From DAIOSQ01 sp036752465 (GTDB taxonomy: Bacteria > Pseudomonadota > Gammaproteobacteria > Legionellales > Legionellaceae), in the NCBI GenBank assembly GCA_036752465.1, contig DAIOSQ010000119.1, positions 1-5,249 on the forward strand: DNA of 5,249 nt, in the 5' to 3' direction. The number at the start of each line of letters is the position of its first letter. Within the stretch, counting starts at the first letter, position 1. The position numbers and the translations under genes were made by a program. Positions 1-5,249 of the stretch are shown piece after piece. The notes under the pieces are model-generated. The model did not search any database, was not told the DNA's origin, and worked only from the letters and a program-made list of their open reading frames with translations.

Positions 1-70
1 GAAGTGACTTAAGCACTTGTTGCTTGAGCACAGTAGGAATCCCCGTTCTTTAGAGCGGGGAGGATGTCAA
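1..70 (+). mobile_element. Right end of an IS200/IS605-family (TnpB-type) element, partial
   Basis: The stretch ends in GGGGAGGATGTCAA directly after a GC-rich hairpin. From family knowledge, this arrangement is typical of the right end of many IS200/IS605 and IS1341 elements carrying tnpB. Seen directly: hairpin one at 8-28 (CTTAAGCA, loop CTTGT, TGCTTGAG, one G-U pair) and hairpin two at 41-60 (CCCCGTTCT, loop TT, AGAGCGGGG, one G-U pair), then the terminal TCAA at 67-70. The left part of the element, including any tnpA or tnpB body, is outside the window, so family assignment rests on the terminus alone. Frame 3 (3-53) is open up to a TAG and could be the last residues of TnpB, ending in GIPVL, but this is too short to confirm. 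The boundary at 70/71 falls exactly between codons 481 and 482 of the opposing oxygenase gene. Confidence 0.7.
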
Positions 71-90
71 ATCATGTTGCTCAGGATCCT
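1..90 (+). ncRNA. Candidate omega RNA (reRNA) 3' portion with guide, partial
   Basis: TnpB nucleases use an RNA made from the 3' end of tnpB and the element's right end; the guide is the flanking DNA just beyond the terminus. If the element reading is right, bases 1-70 are the 3' part of the scaffold, with stems at 8-28 and 41-60. The guide would then begin at 71 (ATCATGTTGC...) and run roughly 16-20 bases. That guide is antisense to the 3' coding end of the oxygenase gene. The 5' end is outside the window, and the 3' end given here is a family-based estimate. No expression evidence can be read from sequence. Confidence 0.45.
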
Positions 91-1513
91 CATCTGAAGC
101 ATCATGCGATTTGATATGGGGTCTGTCGTAGAGAGGTTCTTGTAAAGGTTTTTCTCCTGAAACCCAAGACCGGAAAAACCGAATACTTCGATCATCTTTT
201 CGATATAGTTTATCTCGTTGTGGCTGTGTGCTGGCACCGTTAGCTTGTTGAGACTGAACAATCGCTTGGTCTTCCATCGTAATATAATAATACAGTGCTT
301 TAATGGTGAAATCGACCCATTGATTGATAATCGGTTGTGTTAAGAACTTACGATGCGATCGAATATAAAGATCCGTTGTGTTTTCATCAACAGGGGCATA
401 GATCAGCGTCATGGCATAATCATCAAAACGTGGATTTGACCAAACATTTGGAAACTCTAAATCCCAAAAAAATGCCGGTTCGTCAAAATGCCATCGAATG
501 CCTCGCGAACTTAATTTTTGAACAACCTGTTTGTCCACCATCACATTTTTAGCCATTGGCCAAAAAGAATGTCGATGAATAAATTCCACATGCGAATTAT
601 CCAGTTGATTTTCAACATTTAAACTAAAAGAGGCTTTTGATGTGAACTTCAATAAGCAGCTATAATAATTTCCCAGCGCGTTAAAATAATCCGGTTCTGG
701 GTAATCTCCATCCCCCCACTTCAACCAAATTACCTCATTTTTTTCAAGTGTTGTGAGTTGAGTGCTGTTTTTAAATACACTGAGTTTCCCATCAGCGCCT
801 CTGGAAAAAACAAGATCGATTCCAAATCGTTTAAACAGAATAGGTTTGTCTTGAATCTCTTCAGACAAACCAATCGCCCACCATCCGCCTGGAAGTCTCA
901 TAGCAGTCTGAGCGGACTTCTGCGCGCTTAGATCAGTTTGCAATTGATTATTTAACTCTGTTCGCAACCAAATGGTTCCATTTTTTTCAAGTGTTGTGTA
1001 TTTTTGTACCCGAAGAAAGGGTTTGGGTTGACTGTCTTCAGGATCCAGCTGACACAGGCCATCACTATCAAACTGAAGTCCATGAAAAGGGCATTCAAGG
1101 TGGTTTTCGTTTTGTAGATTATCCTGAGTAATTTGTCCGAGGCTCAATTTAGCTGCACGATGTGGGCAGCGATCATCAAATGTATTGAGCCGACCGTTTA
1201 CGTCTCGCCAAAGCACAAGGGCAAGACCAAATCGATTAAACGCTGTCGGATTATCGGTGACTTCTTGAGACAGTCCAATCGCCAACCATCCTTCTGGAAA
1301 CCCAAGGGCATCTTCATTCGTCTTCTGAGACATTGGCTCGACGGGCTGCTGATCGTGAGAATCCAAGCTCGCAAATTGCCGAAGATCATGGCGATGTACT
1401 TTTTCATTCATCACAGGAAATCCCCGACTTAAACGTAAGCGACTCATTGCGTTTGATTGAGGATTCAGGCCTGAAATAACCCATGGGGACAGTGCTAACA
1501 GGAAAAACTTCAT
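50..1513 (-). CDS. Rieske non-heme iron oxygenase with duplicated, cluster-less second Rieske module
   Basis: This is an alpha-subunit-type aromatic/ring oxygenase of 487 residues, resembling the vanillate O-demethylase oxygenase and pheophorbide oxygenase class; the substrate is unknown. A [2Fe-2S] Rieske site is visible as C116-P-H118 and C141-P-F-H144, with 22 residues between the pairs, longer than the usual 15-17. The catalytic iron site reads D305-x2-H308-x4-H313, with D415 in the EDQAIV segment as the likely carboxylate ligand. Residues 207-247 repeat 72-112 (21 of 41 identical) and 254-265 repeat 173-184, but the 60 residues in between, holding all four cluster ligands, are replaced by six. 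Residues 1-68 form an extension with a hydrophobic start (MKFFLLALSPWVISGL). The start is supported by GGAGGTGA six bases upstream. The last six residues (LTSSPL) and the stop come from the mobile-element end, so the native C-terminus was probably lost or altered. No reductase or ferredoxin partner is nearby. Confidence 0.88.
   Translation of the reverse strand: MKFFLLALSPWVISGLNPQSNAMSRLRLSRGFPVMNEKVHRHDLRQFASLDSHDQQPVEPMSQKTNEDALGFPEGWLAIGLSQEVTDNPTAFNRFGLALVLWRDVNGRLNTFDDRCPHRAAKLSLGQITQDNLQNENHLECPFHGLQFDSDGLCQLDPEDSQPKPFLRVQKYTTLEKNGTIWLRTELNNQLQTDLSAQKSAQTAMRLPGGWWAIGLSEEIQDKPILFKRFGIDLVFSRGADGKLSVFKNSTQLTTLEKNEVIWLKWGDGDYPEPDYFNALGNYYSCLLKFTSKASFSLNVENQLDNSHVEFIHRHSFWPMAKNVMVDKQVVQKLSSRGIRWHFDEPAFFWDLEFPNVWSNPRFDDYAMTLIYAPVDENTTDLYIRSHRKFLTQPIINQWVDFTIKALYYYITMEDQAIVQSQQANGASTQPQRDKLYRKDDRSIRFFRSWVSGEKPLQEPLYDRPHIKSHDASDEDPEQHDLTSSPL
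722..998. repeat. Intragenic direct repeat within the oxygenase gene
   Basis: The same 20-base word (CATTTTTTTCAAGTGTTGTG on the plus strand) occurs at 736-755 and 979-998. Extending left to 722 and 965, 29 of 34 aligned bases match. A second pair of similar stretches lies near 871-892 and 1276-1297 (CAATCGCC..CCATCC..CTGGA). These correspond to the two ends of the duplicated Rieske module, so the protein repeat is recognisable at the DNA level. The coordinates span the strongest pair, not one continuous repeat unit. Confidence 0.85.
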
Positions 1514-1519
1514 TGAGAT

Positions 1520-1527
1520 TCACCTCC
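1520..1527 (-). promoter_or_regulatory. Ribosome binding site of the oxygenase gene
   Basis: The minus strand reads GGAGGTGA followed by ATCTCA and the ATG at 1513. This near-perfect Shine-Dalgarno with six-base spacing fixes the start at Met1 rather than the internal Met23, Met35 or Met61, which means the unusual N-terminal extension is translated. I found no convincing -35/-10 pair upstream of it. Confidence 0.85.
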
Positions 1528-1654
1528 ATTGTGCTAAATCGATTGTTCAATGATTCAAACTAGTGTCGCGTCGTCTAACTATGTTTCCTAATGCATGCCC
1601 AAGATCCATTTCTCAGTTGGCACCGTTCTATTTTTACTTATTTATATCCAATAA

Positions 1655-2101
1655 CAAAGACATTTTCTACGATATCGCTTTTTTAACAAAAAAATTGGCA
1701 ACCCACCGCTTCAATTTGAACTGTTGGTTAAGCCATGAAAAGTTGAGAATGGCGTAAATAATATAAAACAGGCTTTGAATACCGGCAACCGCGTTACATT
1801 CGCTATCCTTCTTCCAAACATTGATTTAGGTAATGTAGGTGCGGTTGGCTGGCATCTTTATTTTGGTGATACTTGGGTACTGACGGAGGACCAGATAAAA
1901 ACACCCATTGCAAATGCTCGATGACATCACTGTGCACCTGGTATTGACCGCAACTTTGCAGCAGCAGAGTCCAACTGTAACAAATTTTGTATGCGATGCT
2001 AAGCGTGCCAGCCGCAATCATCTGTGGCGCCTTATATTGGAAGAGACTATTTCCAGGTAAAAGATGAAAACACATACTATAATGATATTACCAACCACTA
2101 G
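1655..2101 (+). pseudogene. Possible decayed coding region, product unrecognised
   Basis: One plus-strand frame, the same frame as the downstream unknown gene, runs from 1655 to a TAG at 2099-2101 with only three internal stops (1736, 1922 and 2000). Between 1739 and 1921 it is open for 61 codons and reads protein-like, for example LLPNIDLGNVGAVGWHLY followed by FGDTWVLTEDQIKTPI. The last piece reads APYIGRDYFQVKDENTYY. No ATG with a ribosome site opens it, and I recognise no family. An overlapping minus-strand frame of 90 codons also exists, so the reading may be chance. This is a weak call based only on composition and on how few stops there are. Confidence 0.22.
2078..2083 (+). promoter_or_regulatory. 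Candidate -10 box for the unknown-protein gene
   Basis: A perfect TATAAT lies 34 bases before the ATG at 2117, which would give a leader of roughly 25-30 bases. No good -35 hexamer lies at 16-18 bases upstream; the positions there read AGGTAA. It therefore may depend on an activator, or may be chance in an AT-rich spacer. Confidence 0.4.
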
Positions 2102-2116
2102 CTTGTGAGAACTAAG

Positions 2117-2806
2117 ATGCCCAAGGATAATCAACAGAAATATTCAGAGTCATGTGAGGAATTGAGAGCGCGTAAAGACGGGGTATTCAGTAGCGATAGT
2201 GGCGACAATGCGTTTAGAAATTTTGCTTCGGGGTTCACGTCTTCTTTGGGGATTATGCCTCCAACGTATCGAACTAGTCGTAGTCTTAAGGAGGTAGAAG
2301 CGACATTTCAATTACTAAATGCACTAGAAAAGGATCTAAAAGATAATAGAAACACTATGCCCCCAAAAGCTTACGATGCTGGAACAGCTCTTGCAAAAGC
2401 TCTCTATCAAAATCTTAATGAATTTGGAGAAGCTTACCGCGAAACCGTAAAAAACGGTAAAATGATTAATGAGCCACTTAATTCTATGGTTACAAAATGT
2501 AGTGCAGCCATTAACACTCATCGAATAGCAATTGAATCTGAGCCTAGTTTTTTTAATAGAACTAGAAGAGCATTAAATTTCTTTGTCAAGCAATTCAATG
2601 AAATTGCAAAGGATAATGGATGGAGTTCGCGGATGAAGCCCTGGGCGGTGACAAAAACCGACATGCACCAGGCAACAAGTTATAAAACAGCACTAAATGG
2701 GTATCGAGAAATGGAAAAAGAAAAATCTAATCCAACTAAAGTTGAGCATGATATCAATCTTGACGACCCTGATCAAAACAATCCCAATCCTGGAGGTGGC
2801 TCCTGA
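2117..2806 (+). CDS. Unrecognised soluble protein, 229 residues
   Basis: I do not recognise this protein. It has no signal peptide, membrane segment or known catalytic motif. Residues 52-115 and about 119-168 look mainly helical (for example SLKEVEATFQLLNALEKDL and NRTRRALNFFVKQFNEIAK). The tail from about 203 is polar and probably disordered (INLDDPDQNNPNPGGGS). There are only two cysteines (13 and 128). The ATG at 2117 is preferred over a GTG at 2105 because the weak purine run GAGA at 2107-2110 is six bases upstream; the GTG would add MRTK. Base composition is clearly more AT-rich than dnaB and alr downstream, which suggests lineage-specific or acquired DNA. A secreted effector is conceivable for a host-associated bacterium, but nothing in the sequence proves it. 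It stands alone, 72 bases before the exporter, which has its own promoter. Confidence 0.75.
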   Translation: MPKDNQQKYSESCEELRARKDGVFSSDSGDNAFRNFASGFTSSLGIMPPTYRTSRSLKEVEATFQLLNALEKDLKDNRNTMPPKAYDAGTALAKALYQNLNEFGEAYRETVKNGKMINEPLNSMVTKCSAAINTHRIAIESEPSFFNRTRRALNFFVKQFNEIAKDNGWSSRMKPWAVTKTDMHQATSYKTALNGYREMEKEKSNPTKVEHDINLDDPDQNNPNPGGGS

Positions 2807-2834
2807 AGCAAAACGCTATCCTCAGCCAACTTCC

Positions 2835-2843
2835 TGGTATACT
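2835..2843 (+). promoter_or_regulatory. Extended -10 promoter of the exporter gene
   Basis: TGGTATACT matches the extended -10 pattern TGnTATAAT with one mismatch. It lies 35 bases before the ATG at 2879, giving a leader of about 29 bases. No recognisable -35 is present, as is usual for extended -10 promoters. The sequence GGTATACTCATACC (2836-2849) is also a five-base-pair inverted repeat centred on the -10, which could be an operator or coincidence. There is no following T-run, so it is not a terminator. Confidence 0.5.
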
Positions 2844-2865
2844 CATACCACTGAATCACGAGAAT

Positions 2866-2871
2866 AAGGAG
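2866..2871 (+). promoter_or_regulatory. Ribosome binding site of the exporter gene
   Basis: AAGGAG is followed by seven bases and the ATG at 2879, a standard strong Shine-Dalgarno that fixes the start codon. Confidence 0.8.
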
Positions 2872-2878
2872 TTGGTGT

Positions 2879-3487
2879 ATGTTATATGCGTTTATGTACG
2901 GCGTTCTCTTGGCCCTGGGGCTGATTGTGCCGTTGGGTGTGCAAAATCTTTTTATTTTTAATCAGGGCGCAAACCAACCACATTTTTTACATGCCATGCC
3001 CAGCGTGCTCACCGCTATACTCTGTGACGCCTTGCTGATTATTTGCTCTGTTTTCGGTGTTTCCGTGGTGGTATTGGCCATTCCTTGGTTAAAAACCACC
3101 ATCTTGCTGCTGGGATTTTTGTTTCTGCTCTACATGGGCTGGGTGACCTGGCATAGCAAGCCGCGCACCTTGCAGCCGGGTAAAAAACCACTGCCCGCAA
3201 AAAAACAAATGCTCTTTGCCGCGTCGGTTTCTTTGTTGAACCCACATGCGCTGTTGGATACCATCGGGGTCATTGGCACCAGTTCACTGCAATTTAGTGG
3301 CCAGGAAAAATGGATCTTTACGGCCGCCTGTATTTTGACTTCCGCGGCTTGGTTTTGCGCGTTATCCATTGTAGGGCATTTTTTACATAGGCTGGATACC
3401 ACTGGCCGTTGGTTACAGCTCATCAATAAGTTGTCCGCGCTGATGGTTTGGGGCATCGCTGCTTATATTGCCTGGTTACTGGTGTAA
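2879..3487 (+). CDS. LysE/ArgO-family amino-acid exporter
   Basis: This inner-membrane protein of 202 residues is of typical LysE-family length. Members export basic amino acids such as lysine or arginine, or related small molecules, probably driven by the ion gradient. The hallmark first-helix motif is P18-L-G-V-Q-N23 followed by LFIFNQG. A second conserved motif, N121-P-H-A-L-L-D-T128, starts the second half, close to the ArgO/LysE NPH..LDT signature. Six hydrophobic segments are visible at about 4-26, 41-66, 70-92, 111-135, 146-168 and 182-202, with a basic cytoplasmic loop (KPRTLQPGKKPLPAKK) between the third and fourth. The start is set by AAGGAG seven bases upstream. It reads in the same direction as dnaB, 83 bases away, but dnaB has its own promoter-like sequence. 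Substrate cannot be told from sequence; no LysG/ArgP-type regulator lies in the window. Confidence 0.88.
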   Translation: MLYAFMYGVLLALGLIVPLGVQNLFIFNQGANQPHFLHAMPSVLTAILCDALLIICSVFGVSVVVLAIPWLKTTILLLGFLFLLYMGWVTWHSKPRTLQPGKKPLPAKKQMLFAASVSLLNPHALLDTIGVIGTSSLQFSGQEKWIFTAACILTSAAWFCALSIVGHFLHRLDTTGRWLQLINKLSALMVWGIAAYIAWLLV

Positions 3488-3526
3488 ATAAGCAGACATA
3501 TGCTGGTTGAGATAATTTAGATTGGG

Positions 3527-3532
3527 TATACT
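3527..3532 (+). promoter_or_regulatory. Candidate -10 box for dnaB-alr
   Basis: TATACT lies in the nine-base word GGTATACTC, which is identical to the one at the exporter promoter. A TTGAGA at 3507-3512 is only 14 bases upstream, too close for a standard -35. Start of transcription would be near 3539, leaving a leader of about 32 bases. A second -10-like word with an extended motif, TGGTATCAT at 3553-3561, is closer to the gene and would give an almost leaderless message. Confidence 0.4.
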
Positions 3533-3570
3533 CTGAGGTTAATTTACCTTATTGGTATCATACGAAATCT

Positions 3571-4953
3571 ATGGCCATAGCAGAGCAAACACGCAATTCA
3601 GCAAAAGATGTCTTAAAACGCCCACCCCATTCCTTGGAGGCGGAACAGTCCATCATTGGCGGTTTAATGCTGGATAATCAGGCATGGGATAAAGTCAGCA
3701 CCAAGTTGACTGCCAGCGATTTTTATCGTACCGAGCACCGGGTATTATACCAAGCGATCATCAGTCTAACGCAAAAAAGTCAGCCGTTTGATGTGGTCAC
3801 GGTCTTAGATACCCTCAAATCACATGGCAAATTAGACGACGCCGGTGGTGAAGTGTATTTGTTTGAATTGGCCAACAATACCCCCAGCGTCGCCAACGTC
3901 AGTGCCTACGCAGACATCGTGCGCGAAAAGTCGGTGCAGCGACAATTGATTCAGGTGGCGAATGAAATCGCCGACTCGGCGTATAGTCCCGGTGAGCGCG
4001 AAGTGTCTGATCTGCTAGACTTTGCTGAAAGCAAAGTATTTGCGATCGCCGAACAAACCACGCAAGATGGTGGCCCCGAAACCATCAAATCTATTTTGGT
4101 ACGCGCGGTTGAGAAAATAGATACCTTATATCACAGTGGCGATAGCATCACCGGTCTCGCGACCGGACTGAAAGATTTGGATGAAATGACTTCCGGCTTG
4201 CAACCATCTGATCTCATCATCGTCGCTGGTCGGCCGTCTATGGGTAAAACCACGCTAGTGATGAATATGGCCGAGCACGCGGCGATCAAAGGCAACAAGC
4301 CGGTTTTGGTATTTTCTATGGAAATGCCGGCTGACTCCTTAGCCATGCGGATGATGTCATCCCTAGGCCGCATCGATCAACATCGCATTCGTACCGGTAA
4401 ATTAGACGACGACGATTGGCCCAGAGTCACGTCAGCCGTGCACATGCTCTCGGAAGCACCACTGTTCATCGATGATGCCCCAGCACTAAGCCCACAAGAA
4501 ATGCGCGCGCGCGCGCGACGCTTAGCCAAAGAACATGGACAATTGGCGATGATAGTGGTGGATTATTTGCAATTGATGAAAGTCCCGGGCTTCAAAGCCG
4601 ATAACCGCACCGCGGAAATTTCAGAAATCTCGCGCAGCCTCAAATCCCTGGCCAAAGAATTGCAAGTGCCGGTCATCGCCTTATCGCAGTTAAATCGTAG
4701 CCTAGAACAACGCCAAGACAAACGGCCGGTGATGTCCGACTTGCGCGAATCCGGCGCAATTGAACAAGATGCGGACGTAATATGTTTTATTTATCGTGAT
4801 GAAGTGTATAATGAGGACAGTCCAGACAAAGGGTGCGCAGAAATAATCGTCGCGAAACAACGTAACGGCCCCATAGGGCGTATTCGAGTTGCGTTCTTGG
4901 GCAAATATACACGGTTTGAAGATTTGGCCTTTACTGGGTATCAAGGGGAGTAA
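3571..4953 (+). CDS. dnaB: Replicative DNA helicase DnaB
   Basis: This hexameric ATP-driven 5'-3' helicase unwinds DNA at the replication fork and works with DnaG primase and the loader. It has 460 residues, full length for the family. The N-terminal primase-interacting domain begins at PPHSLEAEQSIIGGLMLDN (18-36) and runs to about 155. After a linker, the RecA-like ATPase domain shows Walker A AGRPSMGKTT (219-228, K226), the H1a glutamate E251 in FSMEMP, Walker B MIVVDYLQLM (327-336, D331), the ALSQLNRSLEQR segment (370-381, Q373) and SDLRESGAIEQDAD (389-402). The segment AKQRNGPIG (428-436) is the region that supplies the arginine finger. No intein interrupts these motifs. The ATG at 3571 has no Shine-Dalgarno; the bases before it read TACGAAATCT. 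The start is chosen because it gives the standard short leader before PPHS. It is probably cotranscribed with alr. Confidence 0.98.
   Translation: MAIAEQTRNSAKDVLKRPPHSLEAEQSIIGGLMLDNQAWDKVSTKLTASDFYRTEHRVLYQAIISLTQKSQPFDVVTVLDTLKSHGKLDDAGGEVYLFELANNTPSVANVSAYADIVREKSVQRQLIQVANEIADSAYSPGEREVSDLLDFAESKVFAIAEQTTQDGGPETIKSILVRAVEKIDTLYHSGDSITGLATGLKDLDEMTSGLQPSDLIIVAGRPSMGKTTLVMNMAEHAAIKGNKPVLVFSMEMPADSLAMRMMSSLGRIDQHRIRTGKLDDDDWPRVTSAVHMLSEAPLFIDDAPALSPQEMRARARRLAKEHGQLAMIVVDYLQLMKVPGFKADNRTAEISEISRSLKSLAKELQVPVIALSQLNRSLEQRQDKRPVMSDLRESGAIEQDADVICFIYRDEVYNEDSPDKGCAEIIVAKQRNGPIGRIRVAFLGKYTRFEDLAFTGYQGE
4501..4517 (+). repeat. Alternating purine-pyrimidine tract inside dnaB
   Basis: Seventeen bases alternate strictly (AT followed by a 15-base GC alternation, 4503-4517). 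They encode MRARAR of DnaB (311-316), where arginine and alanine codons CGC/GCG happen to interlock. Such tracts can adopt left-handed DNA and slip during copying, but here the protein sequence alone can explain it. Confidence 0.8.
4944..4950 (+). promoter_or_regulatory. Ribosome binding site of alr, inside the dnaB end
   Basis: AAGGGGA at 4944-4949 plus the final G of the GAG codon forms a strong Shine-Dalgarno eight bases before the ATG at 4959. It lies within the last dnaB codons, so alr translation is probably coupled to dnaB and the two share one message. Confidence 0.75.
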
Positions 4954-4958
4954 CCGCC

Positions 4959-5249
4959 ATGGCGCGACCGACGCGCGTACATATAAACCAAACGGCTCTG
5001 CTGCATAATGTCACCCGCGTCCGGCAACTGGCTCCCGGCCGCACAATCATTGCTATGGTCAAAGCCAACGCCTATGGCTGTGGTTTGGCAGCGGTGGTGC
5101 CAGTACTTGAAGGGCACGTGGAGGCATTTGGGGTGGCCTGCACCGAAGAAGCAAGCGTCATCCGACAACTGGGCAGTCGCACCGCGTGTATTTTGTTTCA
5201 AGGGATCTTCAGCGCGGAAGAATTACATACGGTACACGCGTTAAACTTG
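4959..5249 (+). CDS. alr: Alanine racemase, N-terminal 97 residues (runs off the window)
   Basis: This PLP-dependent enzyme interconverts L- and D-alanine in the cytoplasm, supplying D-alanine for peptidoglycan. The visible part covers the start of the PLP-binding TIM barrel. MVKANAYGCG (33-42) holds the Schiff-base lysine K35, and FGVACTEEA (66-74) is the conserved strand and turn that follows. The N-terminus (ARPTRVHINQTALLHNVTRVRQLAP) matches the family pattern of a short strand and the N-x-R-L-like first helix. An oddity is YGCG in place of the common YGHG at residues 39-42. The ATG is five bases after the dnaB stop and has a strong ribosome site. The gene is GC-rich compared with the left half of the window. 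It is cut by the window edge, not truncated by mutation as far as can be seen. Confidence 0.95.
   Translation, partial: MARPTRVHINQTALLHNVTRVRQLAPGRTIIAMVKANAYGCGLAAVVPVLEGHVEAFGVACTEEASVIRQLGSRTACILFQGIFSAEELHTVHALNL

Larger units (their letters stand above)
1514..2104. other. 591-base intergenic stretch without a convincing intact gene
   Basis: This AT-rich spacer lies between the divergent oxygenase and unknown-protein genes. It holds the oxygenase ribosome site at its left edge and a TATAAT box at 2078-2083 at its right edge. Short open frames exist on both strands (plus 1563-1757; minus 1803-2075), but neither has a Shine-Dalgarno or a recognisable product. One plus-strand frame reads like a decayed gene and is listed separately. 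No tRNA, CRISPR array or strong terminator hairpin was seen. Confidence 0.6.

Noticed and set aside
41..60. GC-rich hairpin as a rho-independent terminator of the oxygenase gene
   Set aside because: No T-run follows the stem on either strand, and the stop codon lies inside it. The flanking bases match an IS200/IS605 right end instead.
1133..1432. Plus-strand 99-codon frame opposite the oxygenase gene
   Set aside because: It is antisense to well-supported coding sequence and shows no domain of its own.
1563..1757. Plus-strand 64-codon frame as a small gene
   Set aside because: It starts at a GTG without a Shine-Dalgarno, has no promoter, and its composition looks like translated AT-rich spacer.
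1803..2075. Minus-strand 90-codon open frame as a gene
   Set aside because: It has no ribosome site before its ATG and no recognisable domain. A competing protein-like frame runs on the other strand.
3571..4953. Intein insertion in DnaB
   Set aside because: DnaB is a frequent intein host, but all motifs are contiguous and the length is normal (460 residues).
5008..5244. Plus-strand 78-codon frame and the minus-strand frame over alr
   Set aside because: The alr frame carries the conserved PLP-lysine motif; the others are shadows in GC-rich coding DNA.
1..5249. CRISPR array, tRNA or rRNA genes
   Set aside because: No regularly spaced repeats, and I noticed no cloverleaf with a TTCGA-type T-arm and no rRNA-like sequence on either strand.

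Overview
The window looks like a chromosomal segment of a gammaproteobacterium. The replicative helicase gene dnaB is followed five bases later by alanine racemase (alr), an order I know from Pseudomonas, Legionella and Coxiella relatives. The accessory genes on the left are visibly more AT-rich. A Legionellales-like, host-associated or aquatic bacterium is my best guess, but it is inference only.

Layout. Bases 1-70 look like the right end of an IS200/IS605-type (TnpB-bearing) element: two short hairpins followed by the characteristic GGGGAGGATGTCAA terminus. The element body lies outside the window. Its terminus runs into a minus-strand Rieske non-heme iron oxygenase gene (50-1513), whose last six codons and stop are supplied by the element end. 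This oxygenase has an intact [2Fe-2S] Rieske site and an intact mononuclear-iron site. Between them is a second, degenerate copy of the Rieske module from which the cluster-binding core has been deleted.

Bases 1514-2104 have no convincing gene. One plus-strand frame reads like a decayed coding region, and a good -10 box lies at its end. Bases 2117-2806 encode a soluble, unrecognised 229-residue protein with a disordered Asp/Asn/Pro/Gly tail. Next comes a LysE/ArgO-type amino-acid exporter (2879-3487) with an extended -10 and a clear ribosome site.

The right side is housekeeping: full-length DnaB (3571-4953) and the first 97 codons of Alr (from 4959), apparently one transcription unit. DnaB opens the fork for replication, and Alr supplies D-alanine for peptidoglycan. 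I see no evident functional link between these genes and the oxygenase, the exporter or the unknown protein. The most unusual content is the element/oxygenase junction and the remodelled oxygenase.
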